Made by a program: the position numbers and the translations under genes
Notes under the pieces: model-generated
The model's database searches: none
What the model was told of the DNA's origin: nothing
Seen by the model: only the letters and a program-made list of their open reading frames with translations
Assembly: GCF_902459615.1 (NCBI RefSeq)
Contig: NZ_CABPSA010000010.1
Coordinates: 124,001-188,000 of the forward strand
Length of the DNA: 64,000 nucleotides
Source: Pandoraea commovens
Lineage (GTDB): Bacteria > Pseudomonadota > Gammaproteobacteria > Burkholderiales > Burkholderiaceae
Direction: 5' to 3'
Shown here: in pieces, positions 8,630-19,943 of the stretch
Layout: the number at the start of each line of letters is the position of its first letter
How positions within the stretch are numbered: position 1 is the first letter of the stretch

Positions 8630-10057
8630 CTAGAGAATCGGCGCAAACAACCTTGCAACGCGCATCACGATCTGACGCCATCTCGGAATCTTCCGGAAGT
8701 CGTCTTTGTTCAGGAGCTCGGCGTGCTCGAAGTCATGCGTGAGCATGAAGGCGACGTCGTCGGCGAAACCGCGGTCCACTGTGAGTAGCATGAGCTCGAA
8801 GTTCAGGCGGAACGATCGGTTGTCAAGGTTGGCGCTGCCGACCGCCGCCGCGTTGTCGTCGATCAGCACGACCTTCTGATGGATAAAGCCGTGGTGATAG
8901 CGATAGACGTTGATGCCACTGCGCGCTGCCTCGTAGGCATACGAAGTCGTCGCCTCGAACACCACATAATGGTCCGCCCGGTCCGGAATCAGTAAGCGCA
9001 CATCGACACCGCGCAGTACCGCAAGGCGCAGCGCGGCGAATACGGCCTCGTCAGGGACGAAGTAGGGCGTGGTGAGCCAAATACGCTTTTGCGCGGCATT
9101 GATCGCCGTCACGAAGAAGAGCGAGGACGTTTCCAGACGATCCGCCGGGCCGCTCGGCACCACCTGACAGTGCATGTCTTCGCCGGACGCAACGGGTTGA
9201 CGATTGAGCTCCGGCACCATGCCCGTAGACCAGTGCCAGTCCTCGGCAAAGGCGCGCTGAATACCCACCACCGCCGGTCCGCGCACGGAAATATGCGTGT
9301 CACGCCACGGCGCGAGCGGCGGCTTCTCGCCGAGGTATTCCACCCCGACATTGTGCCCCCCGATGAAAGCTTCGTTGCCGTCGATCACCACGATCTTGCG
9401 GTGATTGCGGAAATTCAGTTGAAAACGATTGACGAAGATGCCGCGTTTCTTTGCTGCGAACTCATGCACCTGCACGCCCCCCTCGCGCAGCTTTTGGCAA
9501 TAGCTGCGCGGCAGGTCGTGGCTGCCGATGCTGTCGTAGAGGAGGTAGACCTTCACGCCCGTGGCGGCACGCGCCAGCAGGTGAGCGGACAGGGCGCGCC
9601 CGAGCGCGTCGTCCTTGATGATGAAGAACTGAACAATGACGTAATCGCGTGCGCGGTCGATCGCGGCGAAGATGGCGTCGAACGTGGCCCGTCCGTTGAC
9701 GAGCAACCGGACGCGATTGCCTGCCACGAACGACATCCCCGTCATGGCCGTGAGCGCAGCAAACTCCGGGTGCGCTTCCATCGCGACAGGCGGCTCGCCG
9801 CTCCACTGCGTCTCACCCATTCGGGATTGCAGCACTTCATTGCGCGCGCGGCGTGCTTCTACGTAGCCGATGAACTTCGAGCGTCCGAGAAAGAGATAGG
9901 GGATGAGCGTGAGATAGGGCATCGTCACGAGCGAGACGGCCCAGGCGACGGCGCCTTGCGAAGTGCGCACCGTCAGAACGGCATGGATCGCGGCGGCGAT
10001 CCCCAGTGCATGGAGACAGGCGACGGCAAAGCCGACGTCGAGCCAGTTGAGCACCAT
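8630..10057 (-). CDS. cls: Cardiolipin synthase (phospholipase D family)
   Basis: Joins two phosphatidylglycerol molecules to cardiolipin and glycerol at the inner membrane. Two N-terminal hydrophobic segments (about residues 7-29 and 38-57) anchor it. Two HxKx4D phospholipase-D motifs are intact: H219 in NHRKIVVID and H393 in HQKVVLIDD, the latter followed by GSANLDNRSF. Length (475) matches ClsA-type enzymes. The 198-bp gap to the ABC-F gene and 174-bp gap from prmB suggest its own transcription unit. Confidence 0.92.
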   Translation of the reverse strand: MVLNWLDVGFAVACLHALGIAAAIHAVLTVRTSQGAVAWAVSLVTMPYLTLIPYLFLGRSKFIGYVEARRARNEVLQSRMGETQWSGEPPVAMEAHPEFAALTAMTGMSFVAGNRVRLLVNGRATFDAIFAAIDRARDYVIVQFFIIKDDALGRALSAHLLARAATGVKVYLLYDSIGSHDLPRSYCQKLREGGVQVHEFAAKKRGIFVNRFQLNFRNHRKIVVIDGNEAFIGGHNVGVEYLGEKPPLAPWRDTHISVRGPAVVGIQRAFAEDWHWSTGMVPELNRQPVASGEDMHCQVVPSGPADRLETSSLFFVTAINAAQKRIWLTTPYFVPDEAVFAALRLAVLRGVDVRLLIPDRADHYVVFEATTSYAYEAARSGINVYRYHHGFIHQKVVLIDDNAAAVGSANLDNRSFRLNFELMLLTVDRGFADDVAFMLTHDFEHAELLNKDDFRKIPRWRQIVMRVARLFAPIL

Positions 10058-10136
10058 GACGGTTCAAATACCTCCATGCCGTGAGTCGCGCAGACTCGGG
10101 ACCCTGAGTGTAACCGGGGTGCGTCAACTTAGGCGA

Positions 10137-10189
10137 GGGCTCGCGGCGCTGACGACAATATCGGCATTGACGTCAGGGCACGCGAGCCC
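10137..10189. repeat. Three-tier inverted repeat (possible structured RNA or terminator)
   Basis: Nested arms pair perfectly: GGGCTCGCG (10137-10145) with CGCGAGCCC (10181-10189); CTGACG (10149-10154) with CGTCAG (10171-10176); CAAT (10156-10159) with ATTG (10166-10169). The element lies downstream of prmB and upstream of cls. No T tract follows on either strand, so it is not a standard intrinsic terminator. Confidence 0.5.
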
Positions 10190-10231
10190 GTGAGGCAAAA
10201 CGTAGCCGTAGCGTTAAGGGTGTTATGGACG

Positions 10232-11128
10232 TTACGGCAGATCCGCTGCTTGCACCAGGAAGACCATGTCGTCACCGGCGCTGGTGGCCAGCCACGTGAT
10301 CGGCAATTCAGGGAACGCCGCTTCGACAAAGTGACGCTCGTTACCGATTTCCACGACCAGCACACCATCGTCCGTCAGGCGTTCACGTGCCCCTGCGATG
10401 ATCCGTCGCACGATGTCCATGCCATCGTCGCCACCGGCGAGCGCCAGGCGCGGCTCGTGGCGATACTCCGCTGGCAGCGCCTGCATCGAGCCTTCGTTGA
10501 CGTAAGGCGGGTTGGTGATGATGACTTCGTAGCGCTTGCCGCCCGGCAGCGGGGCGTACAGGTCGCCCAGATGCAGCGCGACGCGGTCGTCGAGACCATA
10601 GTCGGCCACGTTGATCTTCGCCACATCCAGCGCATCGTGCGAAATATCGACGGCGTCGATCTGCGCGGCCGGGAACGTCTCGGCCGCGAGGATCGCCAGG
10701 CATCCGGAGCCGGTGCACAGTTCGAGCACGTCGGCGACGTCGTCGGGGTGATTGACCCACGGCTGCAATGCGTCTTCCAGCAATTCACCGATGAACGAGC
10801 GCGGCACGATGACCCGTTCGTCCACATAGAACCGATGGCCGTGCATCCACGCTTCGTTCGTGATGTACGACGCGGGAACGCGCTCGCCCGCGCGACGGTT
10901 GATGACCGACAGCGCTCGCTCGGTTTCTTCTGGCAGCAAGCGGGCGTCGAGGAACGGATCGAGCGTGTCGATGGGTAGGTGCAGCGTGTGCAGGAGCAGG
11001 TACGCCGCTTCGTCGTACGCTGTGGCGGTGCCGTGTCCGAAGGCCAGCTCGGCCTCGGTGAAGCGCGAGACCGCGTAGCGCAGCAGATCGCGCAACGTCT
11101 GGAATGGGTGGGTCTTCTGAGTCGTCAT
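10232..11128 (-). CDS. prmB: Ribosomal protein uL3 N5-glutamine methyltransferase
   Basis: SAM-dependent enzyme that methylates a glutamine of ribosomal protein L3. The SAM-binding segment VLELCTGSGCLAILAA and the catalytic NPPY motif (N206-Y209, in IITNPPYVNEGSM) are clear. The ATG at 11128 (MTTQKTHPFQTLRDLL) is preceded by GAGG about ten bases upstream and gives 298 residues. A 43-residue longer frame runs into dapE and has no family-like N-terminus. It is the last gene of the dapE-prmB group, 26 nt after dapE. Confidence 0.93.
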   Translation of the reverse strand: MTTQKTHPFQTLRDLLRYAVSRFTEAELAFGHGTATAYDEAAYLLLHTLHLPIDTLDPFLDARLLPEETERALSVINRRAGERVPASYITNEAWMHGHRFYVDERVIVPRSFIGELLEDALQPWVNHPDDVADVLELCTGSGCLAILAAETFPAAQIDAVDISHDALDVAKINVADYGLDDRVALHLGDLYAPLPGGKRYEVIITNPPYVNEGSMQALPAEYRHEPRLALAGGDDGMDIVRRIIAGARERLTDDGVLVVEIGNERHFVEAAFPELPITWLATSAGDDMVFLVQAADLP

Positions 11129-11154
11129 GATGGATTCGCCTCGTGTGTCTTGTC

Positions 11155-12658
<1,504 letters not shown>

Positions 12659-12736
12659 TGCCGGTACTCCTGAGATGGCGATTGCAAAACAATAGGCACA
12701 ACAACGTCGATGCGAACATCATCGCGCGAAGGTCAA

Positions 12737-12770
12737 AGCCAGCGTCGCAGCACCTGCTGCGACGCTGGCT
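12737..12770. terminator. 16-bp perfect hairpin between dapD and the ArsC-like gene
   Basis: Arms AGCCAGCGTCGCAGCA and TGCTGCGACGCTGGCT are perfectly complementary with a 2-nt centre. On the minus strand the stem is followed by only TTTG, so it may attenuate or stabilise the mRNA rather than stop transcription fully. It separates dapC-dapD from the downstream ArsC-like-dapE-prmB genes. Confidence 0.6.
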
Positions 12771-12797
12771 CTTTGGCTCCTTGGCGCTTGCGCGGAA

Positions 12798-13625
12798 TTA
12801 CTCGCCGCGCAGCAGGTCGTTGATGGCCGTCTTGGCGCGCGTTTGTGCGTCGACCTTCTTCACGATCACGGCGCAATACAGGCTGTACTTGCCGTCCTTC
12901 GAGGGCAGGTTGCCCGGCACGACGACCGAACCGGCCGGCACGCGGCCGTAATGGACTTCACCCGTTTCGCGGTCGTAGATCTTGGTCGACTGACCCAGAT
13001 ACACGCCCATCGAGATCACCGAGTTCTCTTCGACGATCACGCCTTCCACGACTTCCGAGCGGGCACCGATGAAGCAGTTGTCTTCGATGATGACCGGGTT
13101 GGCTTGCAGCGGCTCGAGCACGCCGCCGATGCCGACACCGCCCGACAGGTGGACGTTCTTGCCGATCTGGGCGCACGAGCCGACGGTGGCCCACGTGTCG
13201 ACCATCGTGCCTTCGTCGACGTATGCGCCGATGTTGGTGTACGACGGCATCAGCACGACGTTCTTGCCGATGAACGAACCACGGCGAGCGACGGCCGGCG
13301 GCACGACGCGGAAGCCGCCACGTGCGAAATCTTCTGCGGTGTAGTCGGCGAACTTGCTCGGCACCTTGTCGTAGAACTGGCTGAAGCCGCCGGCGGGCAT
13401 TACGGCGTTGTCCTCCAGGCGGAACGACAGCAGCACGGCCTTCTTGATCCACTGGTTGACGATCCATTGACCGTCTTGCTTCTGGGCGACGCGCAGCGCG
13501 CCCTTGTCCAGTTCGGCGATGACGTGGGAGACGGCTTCACGCACGTCGGCGGGCGCGGCCTTGGCCGAAATCTCGGCACGGTTTTCCCAGGCTTGGTCGA
13601 TGATGGTTTGCAGTTGTTGCGACAT
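12798..13625 (-). CDS. dapD: 2,3,4,5-tetrahydropyridine-2,6-dicarboxylate N-succinyltransferase
   Basis: Transfers succinyl from succinyl-CoA to tetrahydrodipicolinate, the first acylated step of the lysine/DAP pathway. The 275-residue protein equals the family length (274 in E. coli). The middle shows the left-handed beta-helix hexapeptide pattern (runs such as [15 protein letters not shown] and [14 protein letters not shown]). The usual N-terminus [16 protein letters not shown] fixes the start. It follows dapC by 24 nt, so the two form one unit. Confidence 0.96.
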   Translation of the reverse strand: MSQQLQTIIDQAWENRAEISAKAAPADVREAVSHVIAELDKGALRVAQKQDGQWIVNQWIKKAVLLSFRLEDNAVMPAGGFSQFYDKVPSKFADYTAEDFARGGFRVVPPAVARRGSFIGKNVVLMPSYTNIGAYVDEGTMVDTWATVGSCAQIGKNVHLSGGVGIGGVLEPLQANPVIIEDNCFIGARSEVVEGVIVEENSVISMGVYLGQSTKIYDRETGEVHYGRVPAGSVVVPGNLPSKDGKYSLYCAVIVKKVDAQTRAKTAINDLLRGE

Positions 13626-13649
13626 GGCGAGAATCAGTTGCAGTTGGAA

Positions 13650-14852
13650 TTAAAGGGATTGGCAGAACTGCACGATGCGCTGGGCGCCTTCGGTGCATTC
13701 GTCCACATCGGCCACGAGGGCGATACGGACATAGTTCTCCGCCGGATTGGCGCCGTGCGCCGCGCGTCCCAGATAGGATCCGGGCAGGACGGCCACATTG
13801 TATTGCGCCAGCAACTGGCGCGTGAATTCCGTGTCCGACAGGCCGGTTTTCGTGTCGACCTTGGCCCACAGATAGAAACCGGCGTCGGGCAGGCGTACGT
13901 CGAGCACTTCGGCGAGCATCGGCGTGACCGTCTGGAATTTCTTCAGGTACTTGCTGCGGTTCAGGCGCACGTGGGCCTCGTCGTTCCATGCGGCGATGCT
14001 CGCGGCCTGCACGGCCGGGCTCATGGCGCAGCCGTGGTAGGTGCGGTACAGCAGGAATTTCTTAAGGATGGCGGCGTCGCCCGCCACGAAGCCCGAGCGC
14101 ATGCCCGGTACGTTCGAGCGCTTCGAGAGGCTAGAGAAGACCACCAGACGCTCGAAGCCACGGCCCAACTGATGGGCGGCAGCCAGACCGCCCAGCGGCG
14201 CGCGTTCTTCGTCGAAGTAAATCTCGGAGTAGCACTCGTCGGACGCGATCACGAAGCCGTATTCGTCCGACAACTCGAACAAACGCTTCCAGTCGGCCAG
14301 ACTCAACACGGCCCCGGTCGGGTTGCCCGGCGAGCAAAGGTAGACGAGCTGAACGTCGCGCCAGACGTCGGCCGGCACGGCATCGTAGTTGGGGGCGAAG
14401 TTGCGTTCCGGATCGCTGTCAGCGTAATAGGGCGTGGCGCCCGCGAGCAACGTCGCGCCTTCGTAGATCTGATAGAACGGATTCGGGCACAGCACGCGCG
14501 CGCCGGGCTTGCTGCCATCGACAACAGCCTGGGCGAACGAGAAGAGCGCTTCGCGCGAGCCCGTGACCGGCAGCACTTCGGTGGCCGGGTTCACGTTAGG
14601 CAGCGCGTAACGGCGTTCCAGCCACTGGGCGATGGCCGCCCGCAGCGGCTCGCCACCGGCCGTGGCCGGATAGTTCGAGAGACCGCCCAGCCCTTCGATC
14701 AGGGCTTCCTTGATGAACTGCGGCGTCGGATGCTTGGGCTCACCGATGCCGAAGCTGATGGCCTTGTAAGTATTGGCGGGCGTGACATCCGCCACCAGTG
14801 TCTTCAGGCGTTCAAAGGGATAGGGCTGGAGCTTGTCGAGTAATGGGTTCAC
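13650..14852 (-). CDS. dapC: Succinyldiaminopimelate transaminase
   Basis: PLP aminotransferase (fold type I) making N-succinyl-LL-2,6-diaminopimelate from the DapD product. K244 in SSLSKRSNVPGMRSG is the Schiff-base lysine; SFGIGEPKHPTP near the start and NPTGAV in the middle are family motifs. The 400-residue length and adjacency to dapD and dapE support DapC rather than a general aromatic or aspartate aminotransferase. Confidence 0.92.
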   Translation of the reverse strand: MNPLLDKLQPYPFERLKTLVADVTPANTYKAISFGIGEPKHPTPQFIKEALIEGLGGLSNYPATAGGEPLRAAIAQWLERRYALPNVNPATEVLPVTGSREALFSFAQAVVDGSKPGARVLCPNPFYQIYEGATLLAGATPYYADSDPERNFAPNYDAVPADVWRDVQLVYLCSPGNPTGAVLSLADWKRLFELSDEYGFVIASDECYSEIYFDEERAPLGGLAAAHQLGRGFERLVVFSSLSKRSNVPGMRSGFVAGDAAILKKFLLYRTYHGCAMSPAVQAASIAAWNDEAHVRLNRSKYLKKFQTVTPMLAEVLDVRLPDAGFYLWAKVDTKTGLSDTEFTRQLLAQYNVAVLPGSYLGRAAHGANPAENYVRIALVADVDECTEGAQRIVQFCQSL

Positions 14853-15226
14853 TTGGATTCAAACAGACTCAGGGCTAGGGTTCGCAACGCCAGTCGAGGC
14901 GTTGTCGAGCGGATTCGGGCCACCCGGGAACGCACAGGGCGGCTGGGCGAGACAGGTGGCGCACCGGCGGACGCACCGGGGCGCTGCGCGCCACCCTGCC
15001 TTTCCTACCTCAGATTCGACGGATCGCAGGCCGGGCATAGGCTGGCGCTTATCCGCTTCATCACGCCAAGGGGTTCCCGGACGCGTTCAAGAATGGCAAG
15101 ATCGGCAAAGCGAAAATTATACCGTCACGGCGCCCACAAAGCGCGGCCAGCGCGTAATTCAGCATATTCCGAGGCGCCAATGGGGCAAGTCTGCGGAGTA
15201 TCTCAGGTTTTTCAGGAGTTAAGAGT
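14853..15226. other. Divergent dapC / EamA-transporter intergenic region
   Basis: This 374-bp gene-free stretch contains a hairpin CAACGCC/GGCGTTG (14885-14904) that would fall in the dapC leader, 32 nt before its start, and an AT-rich island at about 15111-15122. A Shine-Dalgarno-like AGGAG precedes the EamA start at 15227. No ORF in it looks genuine. Confidence 0.55.
15116..15121 (-). promoter_or_regulatory. Possible -10 element for dapC
   Basis: On the minus strand this reads TATAAT, a perfect -10 consensus in the only AT-rich island of the region. It lies about 264 nt upstream of the dapC start. The best upstream -35 candidate is weak (TTTGTG at a short spacing), so the call rests on the -10 alone. 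Confidence 0.35.
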
Positions 15227-16222
15227 ATGACCGTAGCCGGTAACGGCGCGGGCGGCCCGGAATCCGCATCCGGCGCCTCCAGCACTTCCTTCGGCACCCG
15301 GGCAGCGCCCGCCCTGGCCATTCTTATCGGATCGTCCGTCTGGGGGCTGGCCTGGTTCCCGTACCGCGTTCTGGCTCAGTGGGGCGTTGCAGCGGTGCCC
15401 GCCCAGATCTGCACGGCCACCGTGGCCATCCTGCTGCTCTCGCTCGTCTACCGACGCTCGCTCGGCACGCTGCGCTGGTCGTGGCTGCTTGTCGGGGTGG
15501 CATTCGCCGGAGGCACGACCAACGTCGCCTTCGTGTGGGGCACCACGCACGGCCACGTCATGCGCGTGTTGTTGCTCTTTTATCTCACCCCGGTCTGGAC
15601 GGCGTTGTTTGCCCACTGGTTGCTCGGCGAGCGGGTCGGCCTGCGCGGTGTGGGACTGATTGCGCTGGCGCTGGGCGGAGCGGGCCTGATGCTCTGGTCG
15701 CCCGAGCTGGGTTGGCCTGTTCCGAACAATCCGGGCGAATGGGCCGGTGCTATCGCCGGGGCGGCATTTGCACTCAATAACGTGCTGTTGCGGCGTGTCA
15801 GTCAGGCGTTGCCCGACGTTCCTGCCGAAATGCGCAGCTGGACGCTCTATTTGGGCTGCGTCGTGGGCGGTTTGCTGGTCTTGCCGTTCGACGGCGGGGT
15901 ACAGGCAGGGCAGGCGGCGGTCTCGGCGCTCACGTCCGGTGCGGCGACGGCTGCGGTCGCGCTGGCGCTCGGTTGCACCATCGCCGTGACCAACGTCATC
16001 GTGCAATTCGGTCTGGCGCGGGTGCCGGCCAATCAGGCGGCGCTCATCATGCTCTTCGAAATCGTGGTGGCGGCGATATCGTCCTGGTGGCTGGCCAGCG
16101 AAGGCCTGGGGGTGCGGGAAATCGCCGGTGGACTGTGCATTGTGGCGGCGGGCGTGCTGTCCGGAATATTGCCCGATTCACGACGTTGTAAATCCGCGAC
16201 GGCGGGGGATGCGATGGTATGA
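15227..16222 (+). CDS. EamA/DMT-family transporter
   Basis: A 331-residue integral membrane protein with about ten hydrophobic helices in two similar halves, the EamA (drug/metabolite transporter) layout. It starts near IGSSVWGLAWFPYRVLAQWG, typical of the first EamA helix. An AGGAG lies 11 nt upstream of the ATG. Substrate cannot be predicted; family members export amino acids, purines or other metabolites. It stands divergent from dapC and upstream of smc, without clear functional link. Confidence 0.85.
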   Translation: MTVAGNGAGGPESASGASSTSFGTRAAPALAILIGSSVWGLAWFPYRVLAQWGVAAVPAQICTATVAILLLSLVYRRSLGTLRWSWLLVGVAFAGGTTNVAFVWGTTHGHVMRVLLLFYLTPVWTALFAHWLLGERVGLRGVGLIALALGGAGLMLWSPELGWPVPNNPGEWAGAIAGAAFALNNVLLRRVSQALPDVPAEMRSWTLYLGCVVGGLLVLPFDGGVQAGQAAVSALTSGAATAAVALALGCTIAVTNVIVQFGLARVPANQAALIMLFEIVVAAISSWWLASEGLGVREIAGGLCIVAAGVLSGILPDSRRCKSATAGDAMV

Positions 16223-16388
16223 TGCGTACCGTCGTTGTAACGTCGTAAGCACGCCTAAAGCGGCAAAAATGCGGCAAGACAGCAGCAAGAAAAGTGGCCC
16301 GTGCACGCCAGCGTGCGCAGGCCCGACAGGACCAGCTAGCGCGTCTGCGTCTTTCCTATCATTCAATGACCGATAAAGCGAACCTGCC

Positions 16389-19300
16389 GTGCGTCTGACT
16401 TCCATCAAACTCGCTGGCTTCAAATCTTTCGTCGACCCGACGAACTTCGCGGTGCCCGGCCAGCTGGTCGGGATCGTCGGCCCGAACGGGTGCGGCAAAT
16501 CCAACATCATCGATGCCGTGCGCTGGGTGCTCGGCGAGTCGCGCGCTTCCGAGCTGCGCGGCGAATCGATGCAGGACGTGATTTTCAACGGATCGACCGC
16601 CCGCAAGCAAGCGAGCCGCGCAAGCGTCGAACTGGTGTTCGACAACAGCGCCGGGCGCGCTGCCGGGCAGTGGAGCCAGTACGCCGAAATCGCCGTCAAG
16701 CGCGTGCTCACGCGCGACGGCACCTCCAGTTACTACATCAATAACCTGCCGGCACGCCGCCGCGATATTCAGGACATCTTCCTCGGCACGGGCCTTGGGC
16801 CGCGCGCCTACGCCATCATTGGCCAGGGGATGATTTCGCGAATCATCGAGGCGAAGCCGGAAGAGCTGCGCGTGTTTCTCGAAGAGGCCGCGGGCGTCTC
16901 CAAGTACAAGGAACGCCGTCGCGAGACCGAGAACCGTTTGCAGGACACGCGCGAAAACCTGACGCGCGTGGAAGACATTCTTCGCGAACTCGGCACCAAC
17001 CTCGAAAAGCTTGAATCGCAGGCGGTCGTCGCCAATCGATTCAAGGATTTGCAACGCGACGGCGAAGAAAAGCAGCAGTTGCTCTGGCTGCTTCGTAAGA
17101 ACGAAGCGCAGAACGAGCAAGAACGCCAGCAGCGTGCCATCGAGTCGGCGCAGGTCGATCTGGAAGCGCAGACGTCGCGTTTGCGCGGCTCCGAGTCCGA
17201 TCTCGAGACGCTGCGCGCCGCGCACTACACGGCCACCGACGCCGTACAGGCCGCGCAAAGCGCCATGTACGAGGCGAACTCGGAAGTCAGCCGTCTGGAA
17301 GCCGAAATTCGTTACGTGGTCGAGTCGCGCAACCGCGTGCAGGCGCAGTTGGCGGCGCTGACCTCGCAGCGCGAGCAGTGGCAGGCCCGTTCGGCGCAGT
17401 CGGAAGAAGAACTCGCGCTCGCCGAAGAAGAACTCATCATCGCCGAGGAACGCGCGGCGACTGCACAGGACCAGGCCGCCGATCAGAACGAGGCGCTGCC
17501 CGCGCTCGAATCCGGCTGGCGCGATGCGCAGAACCTGCTCAACGAGCAACGCAGCGAGATCGCGCAGGTCGAGCAGAATCTGAAACTGGAAGCGGCGCAT
17601 CAGCGCAATGCCGATCAGGCGCTGCAGCAGTTGCAGCAGCGTCAGGAGCGTTTGCAGGGTGAGGCGCGCGGGCTCGATAAGCCCGACGAAGCCGAGCTTG
17701 AGCTGCAGCGCGGCGACCTCGCCGAACATCAGGCGATGCTCGAAGATGCGCAGGCCGAACTGGCGGACGCCGAAGAACGTCTGCCGCGACTCGAAGCCGA
17801 GCGTGCCGAAGCGCAGGCGCGCGTGCAGTCGGAAGCGGCGACGATCGCCCAGCTTGAGGCACGTCTGACGGCCCTCAAGCAACTCCAGGAAAGTGTTCAG
17901 ACGGAAGGCAAGGTGCAGCCGTGGCTCGACAAGCACGAGCTGGCGCAATTGCCGCGTCTGTGGAAGAAGCTGCATATCGAGCCGGGCTGGGAGCCGGCGC
18001 TCGAATCGGTGCTGCGCGAACGTCTCGCTGCGCTCGAAATCAGCAATCTCGATTGGGTGAAGGCCTTTGCGAGCGATGCGCCGCCGGCCAAGCTGGCGTT
18101 CTATTCGCCGCCGCCGGCCGCGCGTCCGGTGGAAGCCCCGGCGTCGCTGCGTCCGCTGTTGTCGTTGCTGCGCATTGACGATCCGGGCCTGCGCGCCGTG
18201 CTCCAAGAATGGCTCGGCCACGTCTTCGTTGCCGACGATCTCGCGCAGGCGATGGTGGCCCGCGCGCAGTTGCCGGAGGGGGCGTCGATTGTCGTCAAGG
18301 CAGGCCATCAGGTCACGCGCGTCGGCGTCCAGCTTTATGCGGCTGACTCCGAGCAGGCCGGTTTGCTCGCCCGTCAGCAAGAAATCGAGAACCTGGGCAA
18401 GCAACTGCGTGCGCAGGCATTGCTTTCCGACGAAGCCAAGTCGGCTGCCGTGCGTGCCGAGGCGGCTTACAGCCAGGCAGCGCAGTCGCTGAGCGAAGTG
18501 CGCGGACGCGCCGAGCGCGCCACGCAACGCGTGCACGCCTTGCAGATGGACGTGCTCAAGCTCACGCAGGCTTACGAGCGCTACAACGCCCGCAGTACGC
18601 AGATCGATGAAGAACTGCGTGAAATCGCCGCACAGATCGAAGAGCAACTGGCGATGCGCGCTGAATCGGAGGCGAACTTCGAGCAAAGCGACGCGCGTCT
18701 GGCCGAGTTGCAGGCCACGTTCGAAGACGGTCAGCTCGAATTCGAATCGCTCGACAGTCAGTTGTCCGATGCGCGTAATCGCGCCCGTGAACTGGAACGT
18801 CTGGCGCAGGAAGCGTCGTATGGCCAGAAGGGCATCTCCAGCAAGATCGACGAGCATCGCCGCAGCATTCAGACGGCGCTCGAACAGGCTGAGCGCCTCG
18901 TTGTCTCGATTGAGCAGGCGCAGGCAGAACTCGCGCTGATCACCGAGCAGACGGCCGAAAACGGTTTGCAGGACGCACTCGAACTGCGTGCCGAGAAGGA
19001 AGAGATTCTGGGCGCCGCCCGCATCGAACTCGACGCACTGACGCAAAAGCTGCGTCAAAGCGACGAAGAGCGGCTGGCCGCAGAGCGCGGTTTGCAGCCC
19101 CTGCGCGATCGCATTACGGAATTGCAGTTGAAGGAGCAGGCGGCGCGCCTGAATCGCGAGCAGTTCGTCGAGCAACTGACGACGGCCGAAGTGGACGAAG
19201 AGGCGCTCTCCGCGAAGCTCACGGCGGACATGAAGCCGTCGTATCTGCAAGGCGAAGTCACGCGTATCAACAACGCGATCAACGCGCTCGGACCGGTCAA

Positions 19301-19904
19301 CATGGCCGCGCTCGAAGAATTGGAGACGGCCCGCGAGCGCAAGGTCTTCCTCGATGCGCAATCGGCGGACCTGAACGACGCCATCGAGACCCTCGAAGGT
19401 GCCATCCGCAAGATCGACGAAGAGACGCGCGTGCTGCTGCAAGGCACGTTCGACGAAGTGAACAAGCATTTCGGCGAACTGTTCCCGATGCTGTTCGGCG
19501 GCGGCCAGGCGAAACTCATCATGACCGGTGACGAAATTCTCGACGCCGGCGTGCAGGTCATGGCGCAACCGCCGGGCAAGAAGAACTCCACGATCCATCT
19601 GCTGTCAGGGGGAGAGAAGGCGCTCACGGCCATTGCGCTGGTGTTCGGGATGTTCCAGCTCAATCCTGCGCCGTTCTGTTTGCTTGACGAGGTGGACGCG
19701 CCGCTCGACGACGCCAACACCGAGCGCTACGCCAAGATGGTGGCGCGCATGTCGGACCGTACCCAATTCGTATTTATTTCGCATAACAAAATCGCGATGG
19801 AAATGGCCAATCAGCTCATCGGCGTCACCATGCAGGAACAAGGGGTGTCGCGGATCGTGGCGGTGGACATGGAGTCTGCGATCAATCTGGCCGAGATCGC
19901 CTGA
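16389..19904 (+). CDS. smc: Chromosome segregation/condensin protein SMC
   Basis: ATPase of the bacterial condensin, extruding and organising chromosomal DNA with ScpA and ScpB. The 1171-residue protein shows Walker A GPNGCGKSN (31-39), a long Glu/Gln/Ala-rich coiled coil, a hinge around residues 510-670, a second coiled coil, then signature LLSGGEKALTA (about 1071) and Walker B FCLLDEVDAPLDD (about 1097). The start is a GTG: MRLTSIKLAGFKSF is the universal SMC N-terminus. zipA follows by 39 nt. Confidence 0.96.
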   Translation: MRLTSIKLAGFKSFVDPTNFAVPGQLVGIVGPNGCGKSNIIDAVRWVLGESRASELRGESMQDVIFNGSTARKQASRASVELVFDNSAGRAAGQWSQYAEIAVKRVLTRDGTSSYYINNLPARRRDIQDIFLGTGLGPRAYAIIGQGMISRIIEAKPEELRVFLEEAAGVSKYKERRRETENRLQDTRENLTRVEDILRELGTNLEKLESQAVVANRFKDLQRDGEEKQQLLWLLRKNEAQNEQERQQRAIESAQVDLEAQTSRLRGSESDLETLRAAHYTATDAVQAAQSAMYEANSEVSRLEAEIRYVVESRNRVQAQLAALTSQREQWQARSAQSEEELALAEEELIIAEERAATAQDQAADQNEALPALESGWRDAQNLLNEQRSEIAQVEQNLKLEAAHQRNADQALQQLQQRQERLQGEARGLDKPDEAELELQRGDLAEHQAMLEDAQAELADAEERLPRLEAERAEAQARVQSEAATIAQLEARLTALKQLQESVQTEGKVQPWLDKHELAQLPRLWKKLHIEPGWEPALESVLRERLAALEISNLDWVKAFASDAPPAKLAFYSPPPAARPVEAPASLRPLLSLLRIDDPGLRAVLQEWLGHVFVADDLAQAMVARAQLPEGASIVVKAGHQVTRVGVQLYAADSEQAGLLARQQEIENLGKQLRAQALLSDEAKSAAVRAEAAYSQAAQSLSEVRGRAERATQRVHALQMDVLKLTQAYERYNARSTQIDEELREIAAQIEEQLAMRAESEANFEQSDARLAELQATFEDGQLEFESLDSQLSDARNRARELERLAQEASYGQKGISSKIDEHRRSIQTALEQAERLVVSIEQAQAELALITEQTAENGLQDALELRAEKEEILGAARIELDALTQKLRQSDEERLAAERGLQPLRDRITELQLKEQAARLNREQFVEQLTTAEVDEEALSAKLTADMKPSYLQGEVTRINNAINALGPVNMAALEELETARERKVFLDAQSADLNDAIETLEGAIRKIDEETRVLLQGTFDEVNKHFGELFPMLFGGGQAKLIMTGDEILDAGVQVMAQPPGKKNSTIHLLSGGEKALTAIALVFGMFQLNPAPFCLLDEVDAPLDDANTERYAKMVARMSDRTQFVFISHNKIAMEMANQLIGVTMQEQGVSRIVAVDMESAINLAEIA

Positions 19905-19943
19905 CCCCGCGCCTACGATGGAGAAGAGAGAGGAACGCCGCGC

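Noticed and set aside
8467-8742. 91-codon plus-strand frame between the ABC-F gene and cls
   Set aside because: Overlaps the cls 3' end and has random-looking composition.
16359-19598. 1079-codon open frame antisense to smc
   Set aside because: Shadow of the GC-rich smc gene; Arg/Leu/Gln-rich product with no family motif, while smc itself has all its motifs.
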